Shown: positions 1 to 5,250 of the stretch, one piece after another | Position numbering within the stretch: position 1 is the first letter of the stretch | Layout of the letters: the number at the start of each line of letters is the position of its first letter | Assembly (NCBI GenBank): GCA_947305045.1 | Contig: CAMZCW010000129.1 | Span: 1 to 6,644, forward strand | DNA: 6,644 bases | Origin: an uncultured Bacteroidales bacterium | Lineage (GTDB): Bacteria; Bacteroidota; Bacteroidia; Bacteroidales; UBA932 | Direction: 5' to 3' | The notes under the pieces: generated by a model | Seen by the model: only the letters and a program-made list of their open reading frames with translations | Database searches by the model: none | What the model was told of the DNA's origin: nothing | Made by a program: the position numbers and the translations under genes

Positions 1-557
1 AACTTCAAATCATAAGACTTGGTCCCCTTGGAAGCACTTACCATCTTGTTCTCCGTAGGCTCGCCCACAATAAGGAAAGGCGCTTCAAAGCCCGTCTTGG
101 CAAACGCCTTAGCTCCCCAGCTGCCGGTCTCCTCCCCGGAGAGCAGCAGCAGTCCAAAGTCCGTATACCCCTTAGCTTCCAGCTCCTTACAGGCAGTATA
201 AAGAGCAAAGACCTGCCCCTTGGCATCGCAGGACCCTCGGCCGAAGATGATTTGAGATGCCCGATCGGGTCGGGCATGACGTTTATCATTGCCGGCTTGT
301 CTTTCGTCATTGCCGGCTTGACCGGCAATCTCCTCCGGGATATGCGGCGAAAAATACGGCGGAACTGTGTCCATGTGGCTGCAGAAGACCAGTTTGGGCT
401 TGCCCCAGCTCAGCAGGAGGTTCAGCGTGCCGTCTCCCACTTCCATCGCCTCCTTGTGGGGGGCGTCCAGGCGCCGGAGCAGCCAATCGGCCACTTCCCG
501 CTCCCTTCCGGTAGTGGAATCTATCTCCAAAAGCTCTTTAAAAAACTGCCAGTCCAT
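1..557 (-). CDS. M20 family zinc metallo-hydrolase, candidate succinyl-DAP desuccinylase (3' end beyond window)
   Basis: The frame is open from an ATG at 555-557 to the window edge (185 codons, C-terminus missing). M20 hallmarks are visible: SHMDTVPP with zinc ligand His61 and Asp63, GRGSCDAKG with the bridging Asp111, and SGEETGSWG with the Glu142/Glu143 pair (catalytic base and metal ligand in this family). These enzymes hydrolyse N-acyl amino acids such as succinyl-DAP or acetylornithine with two zinc ions in the cytoplasm. The asd-dapD-dapA genes upstream on the same strand favour a DapE role; an ArgE-like deacetylase or dipeptidase is the alternative, since sequence alone does not fix the substrate. 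Residues about 76-102 are encoded by a palindromic repeat inserted between His61/Asp63 and Asp111. Without it the spacing of the two motifs is about 24 residues, as I recall for related ArgE/DapE-like proteins. The start is the first ATG after the repeat-rich intergenic region and leaves a short, normal N-terminus. Confidence 0.85.
   Translation of the reverse strand, partial: MDWQFFKELLEIDSTTGREREVADWLLRRLDAPHKEAMEVGDGTLNLLLSWGKPKLVFCSHMDTVPPYFSPHIPEEIAGQAGNDERQAGNDKRHARPDRASQIIFGRGSCDAKGQVFALYTACKELEAKGYTDFGLLLLSGEETGSWGAKAFAKTGFEAPFLIVGEPTENKMVSASKGTKSYDLK
254..333. repeat. In-frame palindromic (REPIN/RPE-like) element inside the M20 gene
   Basis: Read on the plus strand, the element has a left unit GAG + stem atgcccga (257-264), loop 265-269, stem tcgggcat (270-277) + GACG (278-281). 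A right unit in opposite orientation follows: CGTC (305-308) + stem attgccgg (309-316), loop 317-321, stem ccggcaat (322-329) + CTCC (330-333). Both stems are perfect 8-bp inverted repeats. Between them lies a half copy of the right unit: tcattgccggcttg occurs at 286-299 and again at 307-320, exactly 21 bp apart. The whole 80 bp is stop-free in the host frame. A similar unit lies at 6588-6617. The design, two inverted hairpin units, resembles REPINs; the in-frame location resembles Rickettsia palindromic elements. No homology to either is claimed. Confidence 0.85.
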
Positions 558-564
558 TATCTAT

Positions 565-660
565 ACAATCTAAGTCACATTTTCGTGCCTTTTCTTTACC
601 AAGATTGTCACCAACTACAATCTTAGTCACGTTTTTAGCCCAAATCGTGACTAAGACCGT
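565..660. promoter_or_regulatory. Cluster of 14-bp GTGACTAAGATTGT repeats upstream of the M20 gene
   Basis: The 109-bp gap between asd and the M20 gene carries several copies of one motif. On the minus strand GTGACTAAGATTGT is at 630-617 and GTGACTTAGATTGT (one change) at 578-565. On the plus strand GTGACTAAGACCGT (two changes) is at 647-660. The half motif AAGATTGT also occurs at 601-608 on the plus strand. The copies build a perfect 10-bp inverted repeat, cttagtcacg (622-631) with cgtgactaag (646-655), and an overlapping 8-bp one, aagattgt (601-608) with acaatctt (617-624). Multiple copies in both orientations suggest binding sites for a regulator or alternative RNA hairpins. Neither hairpin is followed by a U-run on the minus strand, so a simple intrinsic terminator for asd is unlikely. 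Confidence 0.55.
612..644 (-). promoter_or_regulatory. Possible Bacteroidota-type promoter for the M20 gene
   Basis: On the minus strand TTTG (644-641) is followed after 21 bp by TGTAGTTG (619-612), which resembles the Bacteroidota -33 TTTG and -7 TAnnTTTG elements with two deviations in the -7 box. It would start transcription about 45 bp before the M20 ATG and lies within the repeat cluster, so repeat-bound protein could control it. The match is imperfect and read-through from asd is equally possible. Confidence 0.25.
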
Positions 661-666
661 CGGCAA

Positions 667-1656
667 CTAATTAAGCCAGCCGTTGGCCAGCAGCACCTGG
701 GCAATCTGTACGGCGTTGGTGGCTGCTCCCTTGCGGGCATTGTCACTCACACACCAGATATTGAGTCCGTTCTCCACCGAGAAGTCCCGGCGGATTCGGC
801 CCACAAACACTTCGTCCTTACCCCAGGCGTAGAGCGGCATGGGGTATACGTTATGCGCAGGGTCGTCCTGCACCACCACGCCGGGCATTTCGGCCATGAG
901 CCTACGCGCCTCGTCCACGTCGTACGGCTTCCGGAACTCTATATTCACGCTTTCCGAATGACCGCCCTTCACCGGCACACGTACCGTGGTGGCCGATACG
1001 GCTATGGACGGGTCCCTGAGGATCTTCCGCGTCTCGTTCACCATCTTGATTTCTTCTTTGGTGTAGCCGTCCGGCTGGAACACGTCGATATGCGGAATCA
1101 CGTTCATGTCAATGGGATAGGGGAATTTGTCCCCGCTGCCGCCAGCCCTTTCGGCCTCCATCTGCGACAAGCCCTTCTGGCCGGCGCCGGTCACACTCTG
1201 GTAGGTGCTCACCACTATCCGCTTGATGCCGTATGCCTTGTGTAGGGGAGCCAGGCACATGACCATCTGGATGGTGGAACAGTTGGGGTTGGCAATGATA
1301 TAGGAGTCCTTTTTCAGGACATCGGCATTGATTTCCGGCACCACCAGCGGCACGGAGGGATCCATGCGCCAGTAAGAGGAATTGTCCACCACATAACAGC
1401 CGATGGCGGCAAATTTAGGGGCCAGCTCACCGGAAGCGCTTCCGCCGGCGCTGAAGATGGCCAGCACGGGCTTCTGGGCGATGGCTTCATCGGCACTCAT
1501 CACCGTCCACTCCTTACCCTGGAAGGTCACTTTCTTCCCCCAGGAACGGGACGATGCCACCGGAAGTAGTTCTGTAACAGGGAAATGCCTTTCTTCCAGC
1601 ACTTCCAACATTTTGGAGCCAATGAGGCCTGTGGCCCCAACAACAGCAACTTTCAT
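667..1656 (-). CDS. asd: Aspartate-semialdehyde dehydrogenase
   Basis: This 329-residue protein is the NADPH-dependent enzyme that reduces aspartyl phosphate to aspartate-4-semialdehyde, the branch point to lysine/DAP, threonine and methionine. The N-terminal Rossmann motif GATGLIG is at residues 7-13. The active-site cysteine Cys126 sits in ANPNCSTIQ. Gln153 in TYQSVTGAGQ, Arg227 and the catalytic His233 in VRVPVKGGHSES complete the active site, and the C-terminal DNARKGAATNAVQ (305-317) is the conserved cofactor-side segment. Length is normal for the family and no residue appears to be missing. The ATG at 1654-1656 is 21 bp after the dapD stop, consistent with co-transcription in the order dapA-dapD-asd. 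The stop is TAG at 667-669, and 109 bp of repeat-rich sequence separates it from the M20 gene. Confidence 0.97.
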   Translation of the reverse strand: MKVAVVGATGLIGSKMLEVLEERHFPVTELLPVASSRSWGKKVTFQGKEWTVMSADEAIAQKPVLAIFSAGGSASGELAPKFAAIGCYVVDNSSYWRMDPSVPLVVPEINADVLKKDSYIIANPNCSTIQMVMCLAPLHKAYGIKRIVVSTYQSVTGAGQKGLSQMEAERAGGSGDKFPYPIDMNVIPHIDVFQPDGYTKEEIKMVNETRKILRDPSIAVSATTVRVPVKGGHSESVNIEFRKPYDVDEARRLMAEMPGVVVQDDPAHNVYPMPLYAWGKDEVFVGRIRRDFSVENGLNIWCVSDNARKGAATNAVQIAQVLLANGWLN

Positions 1657-1677
1657 GATAATATTGTTTAGTTCGTT

Positions 1678-2454
1678 TTATCTGAGCATGTCTTCCAGGT
1701 GCACGCTGCCGGCGGTCTTATCGTCGCGGTACTTGACGATGACGGGGCAGTACAGGTGCACGCCGTTTTCCAACGGTTTCCCGTCCCGGATGATGGGCTT
1801 GGAGCCGCTCACGACCACGGCGCCGCGCGGTACCACGATGCGGCCATCGGCATTGCGCCGGATGAATTCGCCGGTGGTGGCGTCGAAAATGGCCGTGGAG
1901 GAAGTGATGATAACGCCGGAAGCAATCACAGCGCCCTCCTGGACGATGGTGCCTTCGTAGATGCCACAGTTGCCGCCCACGAATGCGCCATCCTCAATGA
2001 TGGTGGGAAGGGCGCCCGCCGGTTCCAGCACGCCGCCAATCTGCGTGGAGGCCGATATGTGGATATGTTTGCCCACCTGGGCACAGGAGCCGATGGTCAC
2101 ATGACTGTCCACCATGGTGCCTTCGCCCACCCAGGCGCCCACATTCACATAGGCCGGCGGCATCACGATGGAGCCGGGTGCCAGGTAAGCACCCCTGCGG
2201 ATGCTGCTGCCTCCAGGGACGATGCGGACCCCGTCTTCGGCCTTGAACTGCCTCACCGGGAAAGTATCTTTGTCAAAGTAGGAGAACTGGCCCTGGGACA
2301 TTTCCTTGATGGCGCCCAGCTTGAAGCCGGCCAGGATGACTTCCTTAACCCAGGGATTCACTTTCCATTCCCCGTTCTCCTTCTCTGCTACGCGAAGTTC
2401 ACCCTTTTCCAGGGCATCCAGAACCTCGTTGAATTTCTCTATTGTAATTTCCAT
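1678..2454 (-). CDS. dapD: 2,3,4,5-tetrahydropyridine-2,6-dicarboxylate N-succinyltransferase
   Basis: This 258-residue enzyme transfers succinyl from succinyl-CoA to tetrahydrodipicolinate, committing the pathway to the succinylase branch of DAP synthesis. A helical N-terminal domain (about 1-75) precedes a left-handed beta-helix built from hexapeptide repeats (about 80-220). Typical family segments include VNVGAWVGEGTMVDSHVTIG with Asp116, GGVLEPAGALPTIIEDGAFVG, and NCGIYEG with Glu167; Asp116 and Glu167 fall where the active-site acidic residues are expected. The C-terminal part (SGSKPI onward) is the capping segment. Length is slightly shorter than the usual 270-280. Its start overlaps the dapA 3' end by 16 bp, strong evidence of a translationally linked operon. 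Its presence argues that this organism uses the succinylase route rather than only the LL-DAP aminotransferase shortcut. Confidence 0.95.
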   Translation of the reverse strand: MEITIEKFNEVLDALEKGELRVAEKENGEWKVNPWVKEVILAGFKLGAIKEMSQGQFSYFDKDTFPVRQFKAEDGVRIVPGGSSIRRGAYLAPGSIVMPPAYVNVGAWVGEGTMVDSHVTIGSCAQVGKHIHISASTQIGGVLEPAGALPTIIEDGAFVGGNCGIYEGTIVQEGAVIASGVIITSSTAIFDATTGEFIRRNADGRIVVPRGAVVVSGSKPIIRDGKPLENGVHLYCPVIVKYRDDKTAGSVHLEDMLR

Positions 2455-3311
2455 AAAACGTCTTTCATCAATTGTTCCGTTTCCAGCAAAGCGGGCACCA
2501 GGGGCAGCCGGAGGCTGTTTTCCATGAGCCCCAGCTGCGCCATGGCGGCCTTGCCGGGGATGGGATTGGGCTCCACGAAAAGGGCTTCAAAGAGCGGATG
2601 CAGTTTGGCATCCAGCGCTTCGGCCGCCGGCCAGTCTTCCTCCAGGGCGGAGTGGGTGAAAGCGGCCATTTCCTTGGGGCACACGTTGGAGGCCACAGAG
2701 ACAACGCCGTTGGCCCCGTCCTTCATGAGGGTGAGGGTATCATCGTCGTTGCCGGAGAGCACCGAGAAACCATCCGGGCGCCTGGCCAGGATGGTCCTCA
2801 CCTGTTCCAACTTGCCAGATGCTTCTTTCACAGCCACGATGTTGGGAATATCCCTGGCCAGCGCCAGGGTGGTTTCCGCATCACAGTTGGCGCCGGTGCG
2901 GCCAGGCACGTTGTAAAGGATTATGGGCTTATGGGTATGGGAGGCAATCTCCTTGAAATAAGCGTAGATGCCCCGCTGCGGCGGCTTGTTGTAGAAGGGA
3001 ACCACCACCAGGAAGGCATCGGCATCCTTGAGGAGTTCCATATTGGCCAGTGTGCCGCTTACACTGTTGGTGCCCACGCCCACCACCACCGGCTTGCCGG
3101 CGGCGTGAGCCCGTACGGTCTTGTAAACCAGGAGTTTCTCTTCATCCGAGAGCGTGGGGGTTTCACCAGTAGTTCCCAGCGGTACCAGGAAATCAATTCC
3201 GGCCTCCACCTGCCTTTTGGTGGTAGCGACAAGCGCCGCCACATCCACTTTCCCGTCCTTGAACGGAGTGAACATGGCGGTACCGCATCCTTTGAATATA
3301 ATCTTTTCCAT
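2439..3311 (-). CDS. dapA: 4-hydroxy-tetrahydrodipicolinate synthase
   Basis: This 290-residue TIM-barrel aldolase condenses pyruvate with aspartate semialdehyde, the first step dedicated to DAP/lysine. The Schiff-base lysine is Lys162 in VAVKEASG. The catalytic triad residues are visible: Thr48 in LGTTGE, Tyr107 in VPFYNKPPQ and Tyr133 in LYNVPGRTG, with substrate-binding Arg138. A SGNDD segment follows at 186-190. Length and motif spacing match the family (about 290-300). It is the first gene of the dapA-dapD-asd run and overlaps dapD by 16 bp. The 51 bp upstream hold a promoter candidate and two palindromes, so transcription probably starts here. No lysine riboswitch could fit in that gap, so lysine control, if any, would be by feedback on the enzyme or by a DNA-binding regulator. 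Confidence 0.97.
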   Translation of the reverse strand: MEKIIFKGCGTAMFTPFKDGKVDVAALVATTKRQVEAGIDFLVPLGTTGETPTLSDEEKLLVYKTVRAHAAGKPVVVGVGTNSVSGTLANMELLKDADAFLVVVPFYNKPPQRGIYAYFKEIASHTHKPIILYNVPGRTGANCDAETTLALARDIPNIVAVKEASGKLEQVRTILARRPDGFSVLSGNDDDTLTLMKDGANGVVSVASNVCPKEMAAFTHSALEEDWPAAEALDAKLHPLFEALFVEPNPIPGKAAMAQLGLMENSLRLPLVPALLETEQLMKDVLWKLQ

Positions 3312-3316
3312 ACCAA

Positions 3317-3343
3317 TTTCTTAAATCTTACAAATTTAAGAAA
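3317..3343. promoter_or_regulatory. 10-bp perfect palindrome overlapping the dapA promoter
   Basis: The arms tttcttaaat (3317-3326) and atttaagaaa (3334-3343) are exact inverted repeats around a 7-bp centre. The predicted -7 box of dapA (3331-3338) lies partly in one arm, and the arm nearest dapA would cover the transcription start. This is the geometry expected of a repressor operator. A second, smaller palindrome, ttggaa (3347-3352) with ttccaa (3356-3361), lies just upstream and may instead act as a weak terminator for the preceding DUF4252 gene. Confidence 0.4.
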
Positions 3344-3362
3344 CTGTTGGAAATATTCCAAT
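3331..3362 (-). promoter_or_regulatory. Candidate promoter of the dapA-dapD-asd operon
   Basis: On the minus strand TAAATTTG (3338-3331) matches the Bacteroidota -7 consensus TAnnTTTG exactly. ATTG (3362-3359), three of four bases of the -33 TTTG element, lies 20 bp upstream, within the usual 19-21 bp spacing. The start site would fall a little over ten bases before the dapA ATG, giving a very short leader. It lies directly after the stop codon of the sigma-factor operon. Confidence 0.5.
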
Positions 3363-3848
3363 TTATTCGGCCGCAGCCTGTGCCAGCAAATTCTCCAATT
3401 CTTCCCGGTCCATCTTTCCGTCAATGGAGACATACATGGTTTCTCCCTGCTCCTGTTGAATCATAACCAGAGAGGAAACTGTTTTCTCATCTCCATAGGA
3501 GTAGATTTGGGTTACCTCGCCGTTTTCCTTGGTCTCTATAAGCAGTTCGTAGTCTCCTTTGTCAATAAACTTTTTAACCTCGGCATACAGGTCCGCCGCC
3601 ACTTTGGTATCCGAGGCTTCCAGCACATAGAAACCGCTCATGGATTTAATGATGGGGGTGAAATCTATTTCGCCGTCCTTGAATTCTACATCCGGGATCT
3701 TTCCTATCATGCGGAACATGGCAGGAGAGATGTACACGGCCTCTACACCAGGACGGTCGGAGTACTTGTTGTAAAGGGACTTGCCGCTTTGGGCCAGGGC
3801 GGTCACGCTTAGGGTAAGCAGGACCAAAATTATATATATCTTTTTCAT
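3363..3848 (-). CDS. Secreted DUF4252-like protein, second copy in the sigma-factor operon
   Basis: This 161-residue protein has a clear signal peptide (MKKIYIILVLLTLSVTALA, cleavage about residue 18) and no further membrane segment, so it should be exported to the periplasm or cell surface. The mature N-terminus, SLYNKYSDRPGVEAVYISPAMFRMI, has the DUF4252 pattern (KY...GVE.V.IS..M...I), and the C-terminal half has alternating charged/hydrophobic strands ending in DGKMDREELENLL. The function of DUF4252 is unknown. The start chosen is the ATG at 3846-3848, which overlaps the anti-sigma stop as ATGA. An in-frame TTG two codons earlier is possible but less likely. It is a diverged paralogue of the first gene of the operon (4649-5137). 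Gene order suggests an output or a sensor partner of the sigma/anti-sigma pair; that is inference. Confidence 0.8.
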   Translation of the reverse strand: MKKIYIILVLLTLSVTALAQSGKSLYNKYSDRPGVEAVYISPAMFRMIGKIPDVEFKDGEIDFTPIIKSMSGFYVLEASDTKVAADLYAEVKKFIDKGDYELLIETKENGEVTQIYSYGDEKTVSSLVMIQQEQGETMYVSIDGKMDREELENLLAQAAAE

Positions 3849-4183
3849 TTCCAATAGTTTATTTTATCAATAACAGCTTCCGATTCGGCCACTTTGGCAG
3901 CACCGTGCTGCATAGTTCCGGACATTTTTCCCAAGACTTTTTCCACAGCGGCATAGGCCAGGTAGGGATCGTCAAAAGTGTCTTTGGGCTCACGGTATCC
4001 CAGGTAAGCGGAAACCCCCACGCCGATGAGAAGGGCCACCGCGGCGGCAATGCGCCAGGCATGCTCCGGATGCCGCCCGGGCAGGCGGACTTCCAGGTCT
4101 TCCGGGACCGGAATACGCTCATCGGAACCAATCCGTTCCAGGTCTTCGGCACTTAGCCGGGTTATTTCATCGAGGGTTTTCAT
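3845..4183 (-). CDS. Small single-pass membrane protein, probable anti-sigma factor
   Basis: This 112-residue protein has an N-terminal charged segment of about 43 residues (with LDEITRLSAEDLERIG and a proline-rich VPEDLEVRLPGRHPEH), one hydrophobic helix at about 44-62 (RIAAAVALLIGVGVSAYLGY), and a C-terminal domain of about 50 residues that should be periplasmic. It overlaps the 3' end of the ECF sigma gene by 17 bp and the following DUF4252 start by 4 bp. The position after an ECF sigma factor and the single TM helix fit a membrane-tethered anti-sigma factor. No ZAS (His-x3-Cys-x2-Cys) zinc motif is present and the cytoplasmic part is very short, so the family cannot be named from sequence alone. 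The periplasmic tail could bind the co-encoded DUF4252 proteins, which is speculation. Confidence 0.65.
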   Translation of the reverse strand: MKTLDEITRLSAEDLERIGSDERIPVPEDLEVRLPGRHPEHAWRIAAAVALLIGVGVSAYLGYREPKDTFDDPYLAYAAVEKVLGKMSGTMQHGAAKVAESEAVIDKINYWK

Positions 4184-4652
4184 ATAGCTTTTTCAGTTTC
4201 TTTCGGGCCAGGCTCACCTGGACTCTGATATTAAGGCCGCTGAGGCCGGTTTCCTGTTCAATCTCCTCGTAACTGAGGCCACGTAAGAAGCGGAGGGTAA
4301 GGAGGTTCCGTTGACCGGGCGGAAGCTGTCGGATGGCGTCGTAAAGTTCCGAAACGCTTTCCCGCAACATAAGCTCTTCATCGGGCGGGGCTTTTTCGGC
4401 CGGAACGTCTTCCATCGGCACATCGGCCTGTCTTCGGCGAATCCTGTCTATGCAGAGATTCCGCATGAGCAGCGCTCCATAGGCCGATGGCTGCCGGATC
4501 AGTTCCAGATGGTCCTTCAGGTTCCATAGCTTCAGGTACAGGTCCTGCACGGCGTCCCGGGCATCGGCCTCATTCTCAAGGATGTAGAAGGCCACGCGGT
4601 AAAAACGCTCCTGCAAGGGCAGCCAGACGGTATGGAACTCGCTGTCCGTCAT
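4167..4652 (-). CDS. ECF-type RNA polymerase sigma factor
   Basis: This 161-residue sigma-70 family protein has only regions 2 and 4. Region 2 spans about residues 15-75: FYRVAFYILENEADARDAVQDLYLKLW is the core-binding and -10 recognition segment, and NLCIDRIRRR closes it. An acidic, proline-rich linker (about 78-98) follows. Region 4 spans about 103-157, with LPPGQRNLLTLRFLRGLSYEEIEQETGLS leading into the helix-turn-helix NIRVQVSLARKKLKKL. Length is typical for an ECF factor. Its ATG at 4650-4652 overlaps the preceding DUF4252 stop as ATGA, and its 3' end overlaps the putative anti-sigma gene by 17 bp, so all four genes are probably translationally coupled. Target promoters are unknown; autoregulation from the region around 5138-5250 is likely by analogy with other ECF operons. 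Confidence 0.93.
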   Translation of the reverse strand: MTDSEFHTVWLPLQERFYRVAFYILENEADARDAVQDLYLKLWNLKDHLELIRQPSAYGALLMRNLCIDRIRRRQADVPMEDVPAEKAPPDEELMLRESVSELYDAIRQLPPGQRNLLTLRFLRGLSYEEIEQETGLSGLNIRVQVSLARKKLKKLYENPR

Positions 4653-5137
4653 TTAGCCAATTCCATCAGTTCTCCCAAACGGTCCATATCAATACTTCCT
4701 TTGGTATAGATGAGGGCGCCGTCTCCGCTATAAATAACACAGTCTCGGATGGTATTACCGTCATCTATTCCGTAGATGCGTGTTGCAGTGCCACCGTCCT
4801 TGGCTTCCAGAATGAGCTCCATACCGTCCAGTACGGCCGTAAGCTCCTTGGCAAACTTTTCTTTTACGGAAGCTTCGGCTCCTTCATAATCCACCATCGT
4901 CACATGTTTGATGCCGCTGAAGGAACTTAGGACAGCCCTGTCTTCGTCGTCCAGATCACCGCTTAAAGAAACGGCAAACCTGAGCAGGCTCATGCCAAAC
5001 TGCCCCAGGCTCAACACTTCGAAGCCTTCGGTGTCTTCATATTGCCGCACCAACGATTCCACGTCGGCGGGTTTTCCTGCCCAGGCGCATCCCCATGCAG
5101 CAAGGGCAATCATAAGGGTCATAAATGTTTTTTTCAT
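4649..5137 (-). CDS. Secreted DUF4252-like protein, first gene of the sigma-factor operon
   Basis: I place the start at the ATG 5135-5137 (162 residues). It gives a proper signal peptide, MKKTFMTLMIALAAWGCAWA, with cleavage after about residue 20. An in-frame ATG 45 bp upstream would add 15 residues before the signal sequence and is unlikely. A Cys at 17 is not in a good lipobox, so a lipoprotein is possible but not favoured. The mature part begins SLVRQYEDTEGFEVLSLGQFGMSLL, which parallels the second DUF4252 gene (3363-3848). Both share late segments of the type TRIYGIDDGNTI / TQIYSYGDEKTV. The role is unknown. The stop overlaps the sigma-factor ATG by 4 bp (ATGA). Having one DUF4252 gene at each end of a sigma/anti-sigma pair implies a function linked to that regulatory system. 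Confidence 0.78.
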   Translation of the reverse strand: MKKTFMTLMIALAAWGCAWAGKPADVESLVRQYEDTEGFEVLSLGQFGMSLLRFAVSLSGDLDDEDRAVLSSFSGIKHVTMVDYEGAEASVKEKFAKELTAVLDGMELILEAKDGGTATRIYGIDDGNTIRDCVIYSGDGALIYTKGSIDMDRLGELMELAK

Positions 5138-5250
5138 ACACTCAAATAAACCGGTTGCATCCATAAGACGAAGACAGGGCAAAAATGTTAAACCTCTTCT
5201 GCAAACTTAGTGAAAAAAATGATATCTTCGCAGCTATAACCCCCACTGCT
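5138..5250. promoter_or_regulatory. Divergent intergenic region between the sigma operon and the two-TM protein gene
   Basis: This 113-bp AT-richer stretch must hold promoters for both directions. For the minus-strand operon I see TTTG at 5205-5202 and CATTTTTG at 5187-5180, the latter seven of eight bases of a TAnnTTTG box, but no pair with the correct 19-21 bp spacing. The operon may instead use an ECF-type promoter that I cannot recognise. No strong hairpin or RNA gene is apparent. Confidence 0.4.
5198..5230 (+). promoter_or_regulatory. Candidate promoter for the plus-strand membrane protein gene
   Basis: TATCTTCG at 5223-5230 matches seven of eight positions of the Bacteroidota -7 box TAnnTTTG. 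Upstream TCTG at 5198-5201 is a three-of-four match to TTTG with a 21-bp spacer. The start site would lie about 15 bp before the ATG at 5251, a typical short leader. Confidence 0.4.

Noticed and set aside
286..320. CRISPR or VNTR array
   Set aside because: There are only two copies of a 14-bp direct repeat with a 7-bp spacer, explained as a partial duplication within the palindromic element.
38..328. Minus-strand open frame of 96 codons over the M20 region
   Set aside because: It lies in a different frame from the M20 protein, whose frame contains all the metal-binding motifs and is open through the whole region.
254..333. Insertion that disrupts the M20 gene (pseudogene)
   Set aside because: The frame stays open through the element and the downstream motifs GRGSCDAKG and SGEETGSWG are intact in the same frame.
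252..626. Plus-strand frame of 124 codons beginning in the palindromic element
   Set aside because: It is antisense to the M20 N-terminal half and starts within the inserted repeat; it shows no domain and continues through the regulatory repeats.
622..655. Intrinsic terminator of asd
   Set aside because: The 10-bp inverted repeat has a 14-nt loop and is not followed by a T-run on the minus strand; the extra copies of the same motif fit regulatory sites better.
1699..2916. Long open frame on the plus strand (405 codons) opposite dapD and dapA
   Set aside because: It is a mirror of the dapD hexapeptide repeats and the 3' half of dapA, giving low-complexity His/Gly/Ala-rich translation with no family features.
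3312..3362. Lysine riboswitch upstream of dapA
   Set aside because: The gap is 51 bp, too short for the roughly 170-nt L-box aptamer, and none of its conserved structure is seen.
2472..3812. Long open frame on the plus strand (446 codons) opposite dapA and the second DUF4252 gene
   Set aside because: It is antisense to dapA, which has all its catalytic residues, crosses a gene boundary and the intergenic gap, and its translation is rich in His/Gly without recognisable domains. It is a by-product of the codon bias of the real genes.
3849..3854. TTG codon as an earlier start for the second DUF4252 protein
   Set aside because: The ATG at 3846-3848 gives a standard signal peptide and the same ATGA overlap with the preceding stop as is seen at the sigma-factor start.
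5138..5182. Upstream ATG at 5180-5182 for the first DUF4252 gene
   Set aside because: It would put 15 polar residues before the MKK of the signal peptide, which is not expected for an exported protein.
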